Shown here in pieces: positions 1 to 9,796 of a DNA stretch of 64,000 bases (positions within the stretch are counted from its first letter, which is position 1; every line of letters starts with the position of its first letter). Location of the stretch: positions 2,534,501 through 2,598,500 of the forward strand of contig NZ_CP133480.1 in assembly GCF_031195445.1 (NCBI RefSeq). The letters are read 5' to 3'. Both the position numbers and the translations under genes were made by a program. The DNA is from Acuticoccus sp. MNP-M23 (GTDB lineage: Bacteria > Pseudomonadota > Alphaproteobacteria > Rhizobiales > Amorphaceae). The notes under the pieces were generated by a model. That model was not told where the DNA came from. It worked only from the letters and a program-made list of their open reading frames with translations, and did no database searches.

Positions 1-62
1 TGGAAGTGACCGCGCCCGGCGGGGCCCGTGCCTACGAGATCACCGAAGTCCGCTTCGGCTGA
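1..62 (+). CDS. greA: Transcript cleavage factor GreA, C-terminal end only (partial)
   Basis: Only the last 19 codons are inside the window, read from base 3 and closed by TGA at 60-62. They spell EVTAPGGARAYEITEVRFG, which fits the C-terminal beta-rich end of GreA, where a TPGG-x3-YEI pattern is usual. GreA binds the RNA polymerase secondary channel and stimulates cleavage of backtracked transcripts. The gene body lies outside the window, so the call rests on this short tail. A clear intrinsic terminator follows about 50 bases downstream. Confidence 0.55.
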   Translation, partial: EVTAPGGARAYEITEVRFG

Positions 63-104
63 GACCCGCATCGCAGGCTGGTGCGCGGTGGTGCACCGGC
101 CTGA

Positions 105-146
105 AAAGAAAAAACCGCAGCCAACGGGTTGGCTGCGGTTTTTCTT
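105..146. terminator. Bidirectional intrinsic terminator
   Basis: AAACCGCAGCCAA and TTGGCTGCGGTTT form a 13-bp stem with a 4-base CGGG loop (113-142). A T-rich run follows on the plus strand (TTTTTCTTGTTT), and the A-rich run before the stem becomes TTTTTTCTTTTC on the minus strand. It can therefore end both the greA transcript and the facing minus-strand gene whose stop is at 150. Confidence 0.9.
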
Positions 147-149
147 GTT

Positions 150-548
150 TCAGGCCAGGCTGGGCGATGCCATGCCGGCCGATCCCGGGAAGGCCGGGGA
201 CCACCGCGGTACCTGTCGGCGCACCACCGAGGTGCGCGACGGTGCGGCCATGTTGAGAAAATTCTTTTCGCTGACATGCGATCGCGCGACGCCCGCAAGC
301 GTCAGCGTCTGGCGCGCGCTGGTGCCGAACTTCACCACAATGGTGCAGCCGCCGCGAGCATCGTGGAATTCAAGGTCGAGCAGGGAGATGGTTTCGCGCA
401 GGTCGATCCGGTCGCACGCTGGGTCGAAGCCGAACACCGTCGCCTGTGCACCGAAAATGGGAACGAGAACAACCGGCGGCTTTTCCATTGCGGCGGAAAC
501 GGTGCCGTAGCGGGTGGCGCCCGCCTCGTTCATTTCACTCTGCGTCAT
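150..548 (-). CDS. Hypothetical protein, about 132 residues
   Basis: I do not recognise a defined family. The start chosen is the ATG at 548 (MTQSEMNEAG), because GGAG sits 8 bases upstream of it (557-560); an in-frame GTG at 563 is the alternative. The middle of the protein contains FDPACDRIDL followed by a hydrophobic stretch and TLTLAGV. This is loosely like the segment that follows RTX repeats in serralysin-type proteins, but no repeats are present and I would not assign a function. The C-terminus is Arg/Pro/Ser rich. It is transcribed toward greA and shares its terminator. The reading frame is clean, but coding status is less certain than for its neighbours. Confidence 0.5.
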   Translation of the reverse strand: MTQSEMNEAGATRYGTVSAAMEKPPVVLVPIFGAQATVFGFDPACDRIDLRETISLLDLEFHDARGGCTIVVKFGTSARQTLTLAGVARSHVSEKNFLNMAAPSRTSVVRRQVPRWSPAFPGSAGMASPSLA

Positions 549-563
549 CTTGGTCGCTCCCAC

Positions 564-916
564 ATCTTCACGCCAAGGGTCGGGCGATGCCGCTTATTTT
601 ACGGCTTTGTAAACCATTTTAGCGGGTTCATGCACCCGGTGACCATCCCCGAACCACAAGATTTGACGCGGCATAAACGCCGTTGGCTGCTTCAGCCTGT
701 TCGCTGCGCAATTTTCAAGTGTCGCGCGATTGGCGCCTGAACGCGTTGGCCCTGACGCACGCAGTGTCGCTGGGCACCTTGCCGCCGGCGGCTGGCGGGG
801 TTAGAGACAGCCCGTTCTACAAACAAAGCGCCGCGCTGCGAGGGTCGTTGCTCGGGAGAGCGACCGGCCCCGCCGGTCGGCGGCGCATCACATCCTAACG
901 GCACGGTACGGAGCGG
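564..916. other. Divergent intergenic region, 353 bp
   Basis: No convincing gene. It separates the minus-strand hypothetical gene from ettA and must hold both promoters. A short AT-rich patch lies at about 594-626 (TTATTTTACGG, GTAAACCATTTTAG). I could not fix a -35/-10 pair with confidence on either strand. Confidence 0.5.
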
Positions 917-2569
<1,653 letters not shown>

Positions 2570-2579
2570 CCTTGTGACG

Positions 2580-2607
2580 GCCGGGCGGCCATTTGCGGCC
2601 GCCCGGC
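2580..2607 (+). terminator. Strong stem-loop after ettA
   Basis: An 11-bp perfect stem, GCCGGGCGGCC paired with GGCCGCCCGGC, with a 6-base ATTTGC loop, lies 10 bases past the ettA stop. No T-run follows, so it is either a weak intrinsic terminator or a 3'-end stabilising hairpin. Confidence 0.5.
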
Positions 2608-2679
2608 TATCATCCAATCCGCGCCGGCTTTCGCGCAACCCAGCCTCACGGCGATGGTAATTGGCGCAGCGAAGCGCAT

Positions 2680-4209
2680 ATGAGCCTTTATCGGGGCGTG
2701 TGCCCTCGGGCGATGGGGTGCAGCGTGTTGGGGCAGGGCGACCGAGACGACCGCGCGGTCAATGTCGCGCGACGGCGCCGGTGGCTGATGCAGTGGCGTC
2801 CGAAAAATGCGCTGCGCCTTCTTGGCCGCTCGCTCGGCAGCTTCAGCACTGCTGCCGCGCTTGACGAACATGCCGCCTTCCGCGTCGCGCGGGCCGAGCA
2901 GCGCGGCCTCCAGCTTGCCATTATCTGCCGCACCATCGCCTTCGCCCTTGCCGGCGCCTACTATGTCGCGTCGCTGCTCCTGTCAGACTTCTCGCCCACC
3001 ATCAAAGGCGTTGGGCTGATTGCCGCGCTGACGCTGGTGGGTGTCGTCCATTTCGCCATGATCGGCACCCGCTGGGATACGGTGTGGCTGAAATATGTGA
3101 TGTCCGCGTTCGACATTCTGGCGATCTGCGCGCTGGTTGTCGTTCTGCCGCTGGGTGTCGATGGCGACGTGCCGCAGAGCTACATCTATATCAGCGTCAC
3201 GGCCCATGTGCTGATGCCGTTTATTGCGCTGGCCGCCCTTTCGCTGTCCCCCTCGCTGGTGCTGTTTGCAGGGGCCGTGGCGGCTGCCGGCTGGTGGGGC
3301 GCCTTCATGCTGGTGACGTGGGGGATCGAAAATCCGCTGTCGTGGGCGAACCTTCCCGCCAACCCCACCGCCGCGGAGTATGAAGCGCTGGTGTTTTCAC
3401 CCGATTTCATCGGGCGGGGCACAAGGCTCATCGAGATCCTGTCGCTGATCATCGTCTCGGCGGTGCTGTCGCTCACCGTGGTGCGGGCGCGGCGGATCTT
3501 CGTGGCGCAGGTCCACGCCCAGGATCAGCGGGAGGAGGAGCGCGAGGCCAGGGCGCGGATCTTCCAGCAACTCGGCCGCTTCGTGCCCGCCTCCGTCGCG
3601 GACCGGTTGATCGACGACCCGTCCGCGCTGGAGCCCAACCTGCGGGATGGCGCGGTTCTGGTCATGGATATCCGCGACTTTACCGCCTACGCAGAAAGCC
3701 GCGGTCCGGCGGACGTGATTGCCGATCTCAACCGCTTCTTTGCCGTGTGCGCGGACGAGGTGAGTGAGCGGGACGGCGTCATCATCTCGTTCACCGGGGA
3801 CGGTCTGCTGGCCACCTTCAACACGCCGATCCGCACCGGTGCGCCCGAGAAGGCGGCACTTTTGACCGCTCAGGCGCTGGTCGAGTGCGGAAAGGATTTC
3901 GGCTTTTTCCTGCGCATCGGCATCGCAGCCGGGTCCATTGCGGCCGGAAGCGTGGGCTCGACCCAGCGCCAAGCTTTTACCGTTTACGGAGACACCGTGA
4001 ACCGGGCAGCGCGGCTGGAGGCGCTTGCCAAGGAACTCGACGTGCAGATTCTCGTCGACCAGACCGTGGCGGACGTGATGCCCGATGCGATGGTCTCCCG
4101 CGGTGACCAGACCATCCGCGGCTTCACCGGCAACGTCCCTGTGTGGGAGGTGGTCTTCGCCGGTGAGGTGCAGCCTGCCGCAGGCCAGAGCGAGAAACGC
4201 CCTAGATGA
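2680..4209 (+). CDS. Membrane-anchored class III adenylate/guanylate cyclase
   Basis: Makes a cyclic nucleotide from ATP or GTP. Counting from the ATG at 2680, about six hydrophobic segments fill residues roughly 80-285, including LAIICRTIAFALAG, LIAALTLVGVVHF, YISVTAHVLMPFIA and LIEILSLIIVSAV. A charged linker (QREEEREARAR) then leads to the catalytic domain at the C-terminus. The two metal-binding aspartates are D330 in VMDIRDF and D374 in FTGDGLLATF. VYGDTVNRAARLE is the conserved late motif of the fold. Start is uncertain: ATG 2680, ATG 2788 (MQWRPKN) and ATG 2593 are all in frame and none has a clear Shine-Dalgarno; the membrane domain is intact with any of them. The gene converges on the RTX protease gene and their 3' ends overlap by 8 bases. 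The stimulus sensed by the membrane part is unknown. Confidence 0.88.
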   Translation: MSLYRGVCPRAMGCSVLGQGDRDDRAVNVARRRRWLMQWRPKNALRLLGRSLGSFSTAAALDEHAAFRVARAEQRGLQLAIICRTIAFALAGAYYVASLLLSDFSPTIKGVGLIAALTLVGVVHFAMIGTRWDTVWLKYVMSAFDILAICALVVVLPLGVDGDVPQSYIYISVTAHVLMPFIALAALSLSPSLVLFAGAVAAAGWWGAFMLVTWGIENPLSWANLPANPTAAEYEALVFSPDFIGRGTRLIEILSLIIVSAVLSLTVVRARRIFVAQVHAQDQREEEREARARIFQQLGRFVPASVADRLIDDPSALEPNLRDGAVLVMDIRDFTAYAESRGPADVIADLNRFFAVCADEVSERDGVIISFTGDGLLATFNTPIRTGAPEKAALLTAQALVECGKDFGFFLRIGIAAGSIAAGSVGSTQRQAFTVYGDTVNRAARLEALAKELDVQILVDQTVADVMPDAMVSRGDQTIRGFTGNVPVWEVVFAGEVQPAAGQSEKRPR

Positions 4210-6214
4210 ACATGCCGGCGTGAAGGTCGGCGAGCGATACGTTTTCGAGAATGAGATCGGCTGGGCCAGGCAGGTCGAACACCACGTTTGCGCCTGCCGT
4301 CCGCGCGTCCTCCAGCACGGCGCCGAAGGGCAGACGCACCCGGTCGACGGACGAGACATCGGTCGCGGTGCCGCCGCTGGAAAAATGGAAGGTGTCGCGG
4401 CCGGCACCGCCTGTGAGTGTGTCGATGCCTCGCCCGTCGACGAGGTAGTCATCGCCGTCGCCGCCGATCAGGCGGTCGTTTCCGGCCTCGCCATACAGCG
4501 TGTCATTGCCGGAACCGCCGAGCATCCAGTCATCGCCCGTGCCGGCGTGGATGCGGTCCCGGTCCGCACCGCCGTCCAGATGGTCGCGGCCGGTGTTGCC
4601 GTAGAGCGTGTCGTTGCCGCCAAGGCCGAAGAGGGCGTCGGTGCCGTCGCCACCGCCCAGAATGTCGGTGCCGGTGCCGCCGATCAGCCAGTCGTTGCCG
4701 GCCTCGGCCAGAATGACGTCGTTGCCATGGCCGCCGACCATGCGGTCCGCACCGGCGCCGCCGTTCAGGCGGTCGTTGCCGCGCCCGCCGTCCAGATGGT
4801 CGTTGCCGTTCTGGCCGGACAGCGTGTCGTCCCCGTCGAAGGCGAACAGCGCGTCGTCGCCATCTCCGCCGAACAGGATGTCATTGCCGCCGCTGGCGAT
4901 GATGCTGTCTCTGCCCGCTTCACCGGCAAGGGTGTCATTGCCGCTCCCGCCGAAGAGGCGGTCGTTGCCGGGGCCGCCATGGACACGGTCGTGACCGCCG
5001 CCGCCGTCCACAAGGTCGTCAGCCGCGCCACCCTGGAGGGTGTCGTTGCCGCTGCCGCCATAAAGCCGGTCCGGTTCGCCGGCCGCCAGGAGGAGATCGT
5101 CGCCGGTCCCGCCGGCCAGCACGTCGGCGCCGCTATCGCCGAGCAGGCGGTCGTTGCCGGCCTGCCCGGTGAGCGTATCGGCCCCGGTCCCGCCGAACAC
5201 GCGGTCGTGCCCGGTGCCGCCGTGGATCAGGTCGCTGCCGCTGCGTCCTTCCAGCCGGTTGTGGGCGCCGTTGCCGGTGATGGTATCGCTGCCGTGGCCG
5301 CCGATGGCATCCTCGATCCACGATGCCGCCCGGCCCCGGTAGAGCGCGGCGTTGTGAATGGCGCCCTCGGCCCGGATCGGCGATGCGCTGGCGGAAAGTT
5401 CCTGAGCGCGGTTGAGCTGCGGCTCCTGCCCGGTGCGCGAGTGCCCGCCCGGCAGAAGGCTGATGTCCAGCGGCGTGACGAAGGTGGAAAAGTCGTAAGT
5501 GTCGTGGCCGCCACCGTCCCATATGGTGCGCAGGGTGACCCGCTCGAACGGGTCGAAGCGGTAGTGTGTGTTCCCGTTGTCGCGGAAATTGGCGCCGTAA
5601 AGGTGCTGCAGGGCGGCAATGTCGGCGGGCATGTAGGTGCGCGCAAAACCGCCGGGCTCGTTGCCGAGGCCCGCCGTGAGCGAGGCACCGGGGACGGAGC
5701 GGACGCTCATCACGCTGTTCTCCACGCTGTCGTACCTGGCGGGGAGGGCGCCGTAGGGCGCAGGCTCGTGCGGGTGTTTGAGGCCGAGCGCGTGGCCGAT
5801 CTCGTGGAGCACGGTGCGAAAGCCGTAGGAGCCCGGCGCGAGGTCGGCGGTAATGGATCGGCCGAAGGCGATGTCCCCGCCGGCAGCGCTCCCCGGATAG
5901 AACCCGTAGGCGCCAAGGGGGAGGGTCTGACCGCCGGCAAAGGCAAGCCCCTCGGCCGTGACAACGCGCACATCCGCCGCGGCTGCGGTGGTCCACCGGG
6001 CGTTGAGGTTGGTGAACGCGCCAATCTGGGCAAAAGCCGCGGTCACGGCGCCGACAAGCGCGGCCGATGGCATCTCACCGTTGACGGCGGTGACGGTGTT
6101 GCCGCCGAACCCGCTGGCAAAGCCGAAGCCCAGGGGGCCGGACCAGGCGGTGCCCGAAAGCAGCGTGTTGATTGTGGCCTCGGACGAGGCAAGACTTCGA
6201 CGCACGGACGCCAC
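4202..6214 (-). CDS. RTX metalloprotease, serralysin-like (peptidase M10)
   Basis: Secreted zinc protease of about 670 residues. The metzincin site HEIGHALGLKH spans residues 137-147, with the Met-turn (SVMSV) further on. C-terminal to the protease domain lies a long block of GGxGxDxLxG nonapeptides (such as GGSGNDTLYG), the calcium-binding RTX parallel beta-roll. There is no Sec signal peptide, which is typical of type I secretion substrates whose uncleaved signal is at the C-terminus. The start is placed at GTG 6214 because GGAGGGAG (6221-6228) sits 6 bases upstream; upstream in-frame ATGs at 6262 and 6277 lack such a site. No type I secretion ABC/HlyD genes are in this window, so export must use a system encoded elsewhere. 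The gene's 3' end overlaps the convergent cyclase gene. Confidence 0.9.
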   Translation of the reverse strand: MASVRRSLASSEATINTLLSGTAWSGPLGFGFASGFGGNTVTAVNGEMPSAALVGAVTAAFAQIGAFTNLNARWTTAAAADVRVVTAEGLAFAGGQTLPLGAYGFYPGSAAGGDIAFGRSITADLAPGSYGFRTVLHEIGHALGLKHPHEPAPYGALPARYDSVENSVMSVRSVPGASLTAGLGNEPGGFARTYMPADIAALQHLYGANFRDNGNTHYRFDPFERVTLRTIWDGGGHDTYDFSTFVTPLDISLLPGGHSRTGQEPQLNRAQELSASASPIRAEGAIHNAALYRGRAASWIEDAIGGHGSDTITGNGAHNRLEGRSGSDLIHGGTGHDRVFGGTGADTLTGQAGNDRLLGDSGADVLAGGTGDDLLLAAGEPDRLYGGSGNDTLQGGAADDLVDGGGGHDRVHGGPGNDRLFGGSGNDTLAGEAGRDSIIASGGNDILFGGDGDDALFAFDGDDTLSGQNGNDHLDGGRGNDRLNGGAGADRMVGGHGNDVILAEAGNDWLIGGTGTDILGGGDGTDALFGLGGNDTLYGNTGRDHLDGGADRDRIHAGTGDDWMLGGSGNDTLYGEAGNDRLIGGDGDDYLVDGRGIDTLTGGAGRDTFHFSSGGTATDVSSVDRVRLPFGAVLEDARTAGANVVFDLPGPADLILENVSLADLHAGMFI

Positions 6215-6220
6215 GCCGTT

Positions 6221-6228
6221 CTCCCTCC
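6221..6228 (-). promoter_or_regulatory. Ribosome binding site deciding the RTX protease start
   Basis: On the minus strand this reads GGAGGGAG, 6 bases before GTG 6214. It is the only strong Shine-Dalgarno near the 5' end of the gene and favours GTG over the two upstream ATGs. Confidence 0.7.
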
Positions 6229-6416
6229 GCAATACAGGACATGACACGGCGCCGGCGGACATGGCAGCGCGCGACATGGGTGAGGCGCAAGGCGCCTCAG
6301 GTCGCGCGGGCCATGGCCCGTCGGCGGCGGTGGTGACAGCGGGGAGTTGTCGGCGCGCGCCTGCTGCGATCGCAGGCGCTCAAACCTCCACGGACGGGAG
6401 GTTAGTCAGCTTGCAT

Positions 6417-6449
6417 CGTGCGGGCCTGACCTTGCGGCCGGCCCGCACG
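6417..6449. terminator. Perfect stem-loop downstream of the aminotransferase gene
   Basis: CGTGCGGGCC pairs with GGCCCGCACG over 10 bp around a 13-base loop, starting 9 bases past the minus-strand aminotransferase stop. There is no T-tract on either side, so termination may be Rho-dependent or the hairpin may protect the 3' end. Confidence 0.45.
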
Positions 6450-6457
6450 AACCGGGG

Positions 6458-7855
6458 TCAGGCGCCAGCGGCGCTGGAGAGCTGCGGCGAGATGGCGTGA
6501 AGCGCCGCAGCGAAGCGCTCGACGATGGCATCGGCATCGTCCCGCGTCAGGATCAGCGGCGGAGACATGGCGATGGAATCGTTCAGCATCGCACGCACGA
6601 TCAGCCCGTTCTCCAGCGCTGCGGCGGCGAAAGCCTTGCCGATGCCTTCGCTCGCCGCAAAATTCTGCGACGTCGCGCGGTTCCTTACCAGCTCCACCCC
6701 TGCAATCAGGCCAATGCCGCGGATTTCGCCCACATGGTCGTGGTCCCCGAGGCGGGCGCGCAGCTGCTCCTGGAAATAGGCGCCGACGGCCCCCGCATTC
6801 GCAAACAGGTTTTCCCGTTCCATGATCGCAAGGTTGGCGTTGGCCGCGGCGCAGGCGATGGGGTGCGCGGTGTAGGTGTAGCCGTGGGCGAACACACCAA
6901 GATGGTCGGACTTGTCGCGCACGGCGGCCCACACCTTCTCGCCCACCAGCACGGCAGACAGCGGCTGGTAGCCGGAGGTGATGCCCTTGGCGACCGAGAT
7001 CATGTCCGGCTCGACGCCGAAATAATCGCACCCGAAGGGCGTGCCGAGACGGCCGAAGCCGCAGATCACCTCGTCGGCGATGAAGAGGATGTCGTACTTC
7101 TCCAGAACCGCCTTCACCTTGGGAAAATAGCCCGGCGGCGGGACAACCACGCCGCCCGCGCCCATCACAGGCTCGGCAATGAAGGCTGCGACCGTTTCCG
7201 GCCCCTCGGCGACGATGGTGGCTTCGAGTTCGGCGACCAGACGGTCGGCGAAGGCTTCCTCGCTCTCGCCCTGTTCGGCTTCGTGGTAGTGGTGGGGGCA
7301 GCGGACGCGCACCACCTGCGGCAGCGGCAGGTCGAACGCGGCGTGCACCGGCGCGAGCCCGGTCAGCGAGCCGGACGCGACCGTCACGCCATGGTAGGCG
7401 CGGTTGCGCGCGATGATCTTCTTTTTCTGCGGCCGGCCCATCAGGTTGTTGAAATACCAGACGAGCTTGACCTGCGTGTCGTTGGCATCCGAGCCGGAGC
7501 AGCCGAACAGCACGCGCGCCATGTTGCCGGGCGCCATGCGGCGGATGGTGTCCGCGGTGAAGGCGCTGGGCTCGGTGCCCATGGAGGCAAACGAGTGGTA
7601 GTAGGGCAGGCGCGCGGCCTGATCGGCGATGGCGTCGACAATCTCCTGCCGGCCGTAGCCGACATTCACGCACCAGAGCCCGGCAAGGCCGTCGATGAAG
7701 GTATTGCCGCGGTTGTCGGTGACGCGGACGCCCGCGCCCGATGTCATGATCCGGGGACCCGTGTTCAGGTGCCCGCTGGGGCTGGTGAACGGGTGGAAGA
7801 TGTTGTCCCTGTCGAGATCTTCGACGGACTGGTTGTGGGCAGGATTGATGTCCAT
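6458..7855 (-). CDS. Class III PLP-dependent aminotransferase (omega-amino acid:pyruvate type)
   Basis: A 465-residue cytosolic fold-type I transaminase of the ornithine/beta-alanine/putrescine:pyruvate group. Visible family marks are NIFHPFTSPS near the N-terminus, DGLAGLWCVNVGYG, the phosphate-binding GCSGSDANDTQVKL, AYHGVT, the FIADEVICGFGRLG aspartate motif that holds the pyridine nitrogen, and the Schiff-base lysine K290 in SVAKGITSGYQPLSA. It moves the terminal amino group of a diamine or omega-amino acid to a keto acid, usually pyruvate; the exact substrate cannot be read from sequence. GGGAG precedes the ATG by 4 bases. The gene stands alone on the minus strand, ending in a stem-loop. 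It is far from the phosphonate genes at 41-42 kb and is not the PhnW type. Confidence 0.9.
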   Translation of the reverse strand: MDINPAHNQSVEDLDRDNIFHPFTSPSGHLNTGPRIMTSGAGVRVTDNRGNTFIDGLAGLWCVNVGYGRQEIVDAIADQAARLPYYHSFASMGTEPSAFTADTIRRMAPGNMARVLFGCSGSDANDTQVKLVWYFNNLMGRPQKKKIIARNRAYHGVTVASGSLTGLAPVHAAFDLPLPQVVRVRCPHHYHEAEQGESEEAFADRLVAELEATIVAEGPETVAAFIAEPVMGAGGVVVPPPGYFPKVKAVLEKYDILFIADEVICGFGRLGTPFGCDYFGVEPDMISVAKGITSGYQPLSAVLVGEKVWAAVRDKSDHLGVFAHGYTYTAHPIACAAANANLAIMERENLFANAGAVGAYFQEQLRARLGDHDHVGEIRGIGLIAGVELVRNRATSQNFAASEGIGKAFAAAALENGLIVRAMLNDSIAMSPPLILTRDDADAIVERFAAALHAISPQLSSAAGA

Positions 7856-7972
7856 CGTGCTCCCTTCGGCCCGGATGCCGGGCGCAGAAGAATTTACGGC
7901 ATTGCAAAGCTGGACCTACCACAGCGCCGTCGCCCGAGAAACAAAGCCCTGCCCGATTGCGCGCGCCGGACG

Positions 7973-9796
7973 CTAGAAGGGCTTGCCGCCGTTCGTCATG
8001 GCGCGGTCGAGGGCGATAGCGGCCGAAATCATCGCAAGGTGGGACAGCGCCTGCGGTGTGTTGCCAAGGTGCAGCCCGTCCGGTCCCAGCTCTTCGGAGT
8101 AAAGCCCCGCCGGGGAGGCGTGGCCGAGCATCTTCTCGAAAAGCGCCTTCGCCTCGTCCACTCGCGATGACCGCGCCAGACACTCGATCCACCAGAACGA
8201 GCAGGTGACGAATGCGCCCTCGGCGGGTCCTTCGAAGCCGTCGTCCGCCGCAGCTTCCGTTTCGTAGCGCCGCACCAGCGGGCCATCCACCAGCCGTGCC
8301 TCGATGGTGTCCATGGTGCGCCGGAAGCGCGGATCGGTGGTTGGCAGGAATTTTACGAGGGGCATCATCAGCGTTACCGCGTCCACGGTTCCGGAGCCGG
8401 GGCGCTGGGTAAAGGTGCCCGCCGTCTCGTCCCAGAACTCGGTGAGGAGGCACTGCCGGGTTTCGTCGCGGGTTTCGGCCCATTTCGGGTTGGGCGCGTT
8501 GCCGGTCTTGTCGGCAAGGCGGATGGCGCGGTCGGTCGCGACCCAGGTCATCAGCACAGCGTCGATGAAGAGATCACTGGTGTCGCGCATTTCCCAGATG
8601 CCGGCGCCCGGCGTGCGCCAGTTGGCGCAGACATAGTCCACACTGCGCGCAAGGGCGGCCCAGCCGCCGTCGCTGAGCGTGCCGAGCTCCTTGTGGGTGA
8701 TATAGAGGCTGTCGACAATTTCGCCGTAGATGTCGATCTGAGTCTGGCTGAAGGCGGCGTTGCCGATCCGCACCGGGGTCGAGCCGCGGTAGCCTTGAAG
8801 ATGACCGAGGGTTTCCTCGTCCAGCCCGTCGGTGCTGCCGTCGAGCCGGTACATCAGCTGCAGGGCGCCCTCATCGCATTCTTCCATCCGCGCGCCGATC
8901 CAGCCGCGGTAATTTTCGGCTTCCTCCCGAAAGCCGAGCCGCAGCATGGCGTAGACGGTGAACGCGCTGTCGCGCACCCAGCAGTAGCGGTAATCGAAGT
9001 TGCGCGTTCCGCCGATGGCCTCCGGCAAGCCGAAGGTGGGCGCCGCCACGATGGAGCCGTGCTTGGCGGAGAACATCAGCTTCAGCGCCAGCGCCGAGCG
9101 GGTCACCGCATCGCGCCAGACGCCGGTATACGTGCTTTTGGCGGCCCATTCCCGCCAGGCGGCGATGGTATCGGCCAGCGCGTCTTCGGCGTGCGCGGGC
9201 GTCACCGGTTCAGCGTCCATCCCGTCGCAGATCAGGCTGAGGACGAGGGACTGGCCGGGGCCGAGGGTCTCGCTCAGGCTGGCGGCCCCGTCCTGAAATG
9301 TCACCGGCGCACTGCTGCCAAGGTGAAGGGCAGGGCCGCGCTCGGCGGTGAAGAGGGTGGTCCCACTCTCGTCGCGGCTCAGCTCGGGCGTCAGGCGGCC
9401 ATAATCGGGCCGTGGGGCGCACACGGCGTTCACCCGCACTTCGCCCTTGTGGCACGTGACAATGCGGACAAGCTGATTGGAGGCGTTCCGGCCACCCAGC
9501 GGCATGAAGTCGGTCACCTCCAGAACGCGGGCACCGTCGTCAAATCGTGTGACGAGGACGTTGGTGTCCGGCAGATATTGCTGCGTGCCCGTGGGCGCGA
9601 TGTCGTTGCGCAGGGTGAACGCGCCCGCCTCGCGGCCGAGCATGGCCGCGAAGATGGTGGGTGAGTCGAAGTTCGGGTAGGCGAAGAACTCCACCGCTCC
9701 GGTGTTTGCGATGTAGGCGACGGTTTCGAGGTTGCCGATCACGCCATAGTCGGCAATGGCGGGGAAGCTGTCGGTCCGGGCGGGCGCGAGATCCAT
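7973..9796 (-). CDS. Glycoside hydrolase family 15, trehalase/glucoamylase-like
   Basis: The product of about 607 residues begins with a trehalase-like N-terminal domain (IADYGVIGNLETVA, FDSPTIFAAMLG). An (alpha/alpha)6 catalytic domain follows, with the GH15 signature FDYRYCWVRDSAF and the later EGAFVTCSFWWIECL region. GH15 enzymes of this type release glucose from trehalose or from the non-reducing ends of alpha-glucans. The start is ATG 9796, which overlaps the TGA of the upstream SDR gene by one base (TGATG), so the two are translationally coupled. No signal peptide is evident, so it should act in the cytosol. Placed beside the trehalose/glucan cluster, it likely drains trehalose or short glucans to free glucose. 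Confidence 0.88.
   Translation of the reverse strand: MDLAPARTDSFPAIADYGVIGNLETVAYIANTGAVEFFAYPNFDSPTIFAAMLGREAGAFTLRNDIAPTGTQQYLPDTNVLVTRFDDGARVLEVTDFMPLGGRNASNQLVRIVTCHKGEVRVNAVCAPRPDYGRLTPELSRDESGTTLFTAERGPALHLGSSAPVTFQDGAASLSETLGPGQSLVLSLICDGMDAEPVTPAHAEDALADTIAAWREWAAKSTYTGVWRDAVTRSALALKLMFSAKHGSIVAAPTFGLPEAIGGTRNFDYRYCWVRDSAFTVYAMLRLGFREEAENYRGWIGARMEECDEGALQLMYRLDGSTDGLDEETLGHLQGYRGSTPVRIGNAAFSQTQIDIYGEIVDSLYITHKELGTLSDGGWAALARSVDYVCANWRTPGAGIWEMRDTSDLFIDAVLMTWVATDRAIRLADKTGNAPNPKWAETRDETRQCLLTEFWDETAGTFTQRPGSGTVDAVTLMMPLVKFLPTTDPRFRRTMDTIEARLVDGPLVRRYETEAAADDGFEGPAEGAFVTCSFWWIECLARSSRVDEAKALFEKMLGHASPAGLYSEELGPDGLHLGNTPQALSHLAMISAAIALDRAMTNGGKPF

Noticed and set aside
4085-6244. 719-codon plus-strand open frame rich in Val/Ala over the RTX protease
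   Set aside because: Antisense reading of RTX repeats. The repeated GGC/GAC codons give stop-free complementary frames.
6347-8483. Long frames on both strands around the aminotransferase and GH15 genes
   Set aside because: They overlap two well-supported enzymes in other frames and show only Arg/Ala/Pro-rich composition.
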